This document shows positions 40,180 to 40,891 of a stretch of 40,891 nucleotides of DNA, piece by piece. A program made the position numbers and the translations under genes. Source of the stretch: JABDJZ01 sp047619685. Its GTDB lineage: Bacteria > Bacteroidota > Rhodothermia > Rhodothermales > UBA10348. The stretch is taken from positions 1 through 40,891 of the forward strand of contig JBLHLC010000034.1 of the NCBI GenBank assembly GCA_047619685.1, written 5' to 3'. The notes under the pieces are model-generated. The model did no database searches. It was not told where the DNA came from and was given only the letters and a program-made list of their open reading frames with translations. How positions within the stretch are numbered: the stretch's first letter is position 1; every line of letters begins with the position of its first letter.

Positions 40180-40515
40180 CGTGCTTCGCGGCGAACCTGG
40201 GGCAGTAGAGTTCCTGCGTGCCGAAGCGAGCCGAATGTTTGTTTCTGCCATGGACCGTAGCAGACTTGTATGCGTGGGGCACGCACTCGAGACGCGCTGG
40301 CTGTCGGAAGACTCGTCGCCATGTTCCAGGTCTTACCCGTCACAACTGCCGTGGCGCAGCTTGGGGGTACGTATCGCCACACGTACGGCCAGAGTCACGG
40401 TAGCGGACTTGTAGACAGCTTGATCGGAGCAACGGCCGAACTTCACGATTGCCGGCTGGCAACGAACAACGGACGTCTCTTCCCTATGGTGATCGACGTC
40501 GTTAAGCCCTACTAA
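40127..40515 (+). pseudogene. PIN-domain toxin (VapC-like), broken by two frameshifts
   Basis: Three frames together give one PIN protein. Frame 1 from the ATG at 40127: LLLDTTVLVDVLRGEPGA ... RMFVSAM, with the first catalytic Asp. Frame 2 contributes TVADLYA (around 40248-40270). Frame 3 continues with ARTRDALAVGRLVAMFQVLP, LVDSLIGATAELHDCRLATN and ends at 40515, including the later Asp. The shifts occur within about 35 bp, the second next to a GGGG run, so two single-base changes inactivate the gene. The antitoxin upstream remains intact. Confidence 0.82.
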
Positions 40516-40535
40516 AGGCCCTTGCGGCAATTGAC

Positions 40536-40891
40536 TCAGTCCGGGGGGTCGTGGGCCAACACCGCATCCAGGTCCGGCGGGAGTTCCTGATCGCTACCAA
40601 GGTTGGTTTCAAAGGTATCCAGAGCCTCCGCAGCGCCCCGGTTTGAATCCAGCACTGCGATATTGAACAGGGCCTCGCCTTCGTAGACGAGCGGTAGAAG
40701 CGCCTGCCCCACAATGATGCCCGAAGTGGTCGCGGTAATCTTGATGTCAGTGGCGCCGAGTGGATCCTCGAACTTAATCCGAAGGGAGATGCCGCCCTTG
40801 GTAGCATAGTCGCTCCCGCTTGCGGGGCTACCCATACTCCGAGGCGCGCCGAAGTGCTGCTCGATCCAACCGGGGGTTGACCGAAGCAGGT
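40536..40891 (-). CDS. Unrecognised protein, C-terminal part
   Basis: The minus-strand frame is open from the right window edge to the TGA at 40536 (117 codons). The visible part has beta-rich stretches (ISLRIKFEDPLGATDIKITA, IIVGQALLPLVYEGEALFNI) and an acidic C-terminus ending AHDPPD. No family was recognised; the start and most of the protein lie outside the window, so neither length nor function can be judged. Confidence 0.6.
   Translation of the reverse strand, partial: LLRSTPGWIEQHFGAPRSMGSPASGSDYATKGGISLRIKFEDPLGATDIKITATTSGIIVGQALLPLVYEGEALFNIAVLDSNRGAAEALDTFETNLGSDQELPPDLDAVLAHDPPD

Overview
The window is a GC-rich bacterial chromosome segment. A T9SS-type C-terminal sorting domain on a secreted cytochrome, FtsX-type permease remnants, paired amidohydrolases, ASH/LRR surface proteins and a flagellin together suggest a free-living, respiratory relative of Bacteroidota/Rhodothermota. 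That placement is inference from gene content; there is no rRNA or marker gene to test it. Genes are densely packed, often with ATGA overlaps. No tRNA, rRNA, CRISPR array or intact insertion sequence was recognised.

Region 1 (1-19254, all minus strand) is the most remarkable part. Twelve same-strand genes, most 4-bp overlapped or within 60 bp of each other, read in transcription order: 5-heme cytochrome c; outer-membrane beta-barrel; 7/8-heme cytochrome c; protein with two cNMP-binding domains fused to four [4Fe-4S] sites; four-helix cytochrome b-like membrane protein; 10-heme cytochrome c; double-FHA protein; flavoprotein-FHA-FHA-ferredoxin fusion; PknB-type Ser/Thr kinase with PEGA domains; two CsgG-like proteins (one with TPR, one a lipoprotein); and a large secreted LRR/Ig/ASH-repeat protein running off the left edge. 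The layout reads as a possible electron conduit from a cytoplasmic flavoprotein through Fe-S and b-type carriers to multiheme cytochromes and an outer-membrane barrel, wired to phospho-Thr (kinase/FHA) and cyclic-nucleotide sensing. I do not recognise it as a named system.

Region 2 (19255-28387) begins with a C-terminal remnant of a MacB/FtsX-type permease. Two overlapping exported amidohydrolase-family genes follow, the second lacking the metal-binding HxH. Then comes a TetR-regulated export unit: TetR, RND/MMPL transporter, LolA-like periplasmic protein and outer-membrane protein, with four TGACC-N4-GGTCA-type operator sites around tetR and the transporter. A convergent exported peroxiredoxin closes the region.

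Region 3 (28388-36977) is a mosaic of single metabolic and secreted functions: a T9SS-secreted di-heme cytochrome c with a perfect 17-bp inverted repeat inside its coding sequence, a lipoprotein alpha/beta hydrolase, an L-serine dehydratase with a secreted esterase, a small secreted protein overlapping a zinc-ribbon protein, a lipoprotein cytochrome c and a frameshifted LpqC-like esterase.

Region 4 (36978-40891) holds a lone short flagellin, a phytanoyl-CoA-dioxygenase-like gene overlapping a metzincin-like lipoprotein, a ribbon-helix-helix antitoxin with a palindromic operator next to a doubly frameshifted PIN toxin, and the 3' end of an unrecognised gene. Several broken genes (19.5, 36.9 and 40.2 kb) mark the right half as a region in decay or turnover.
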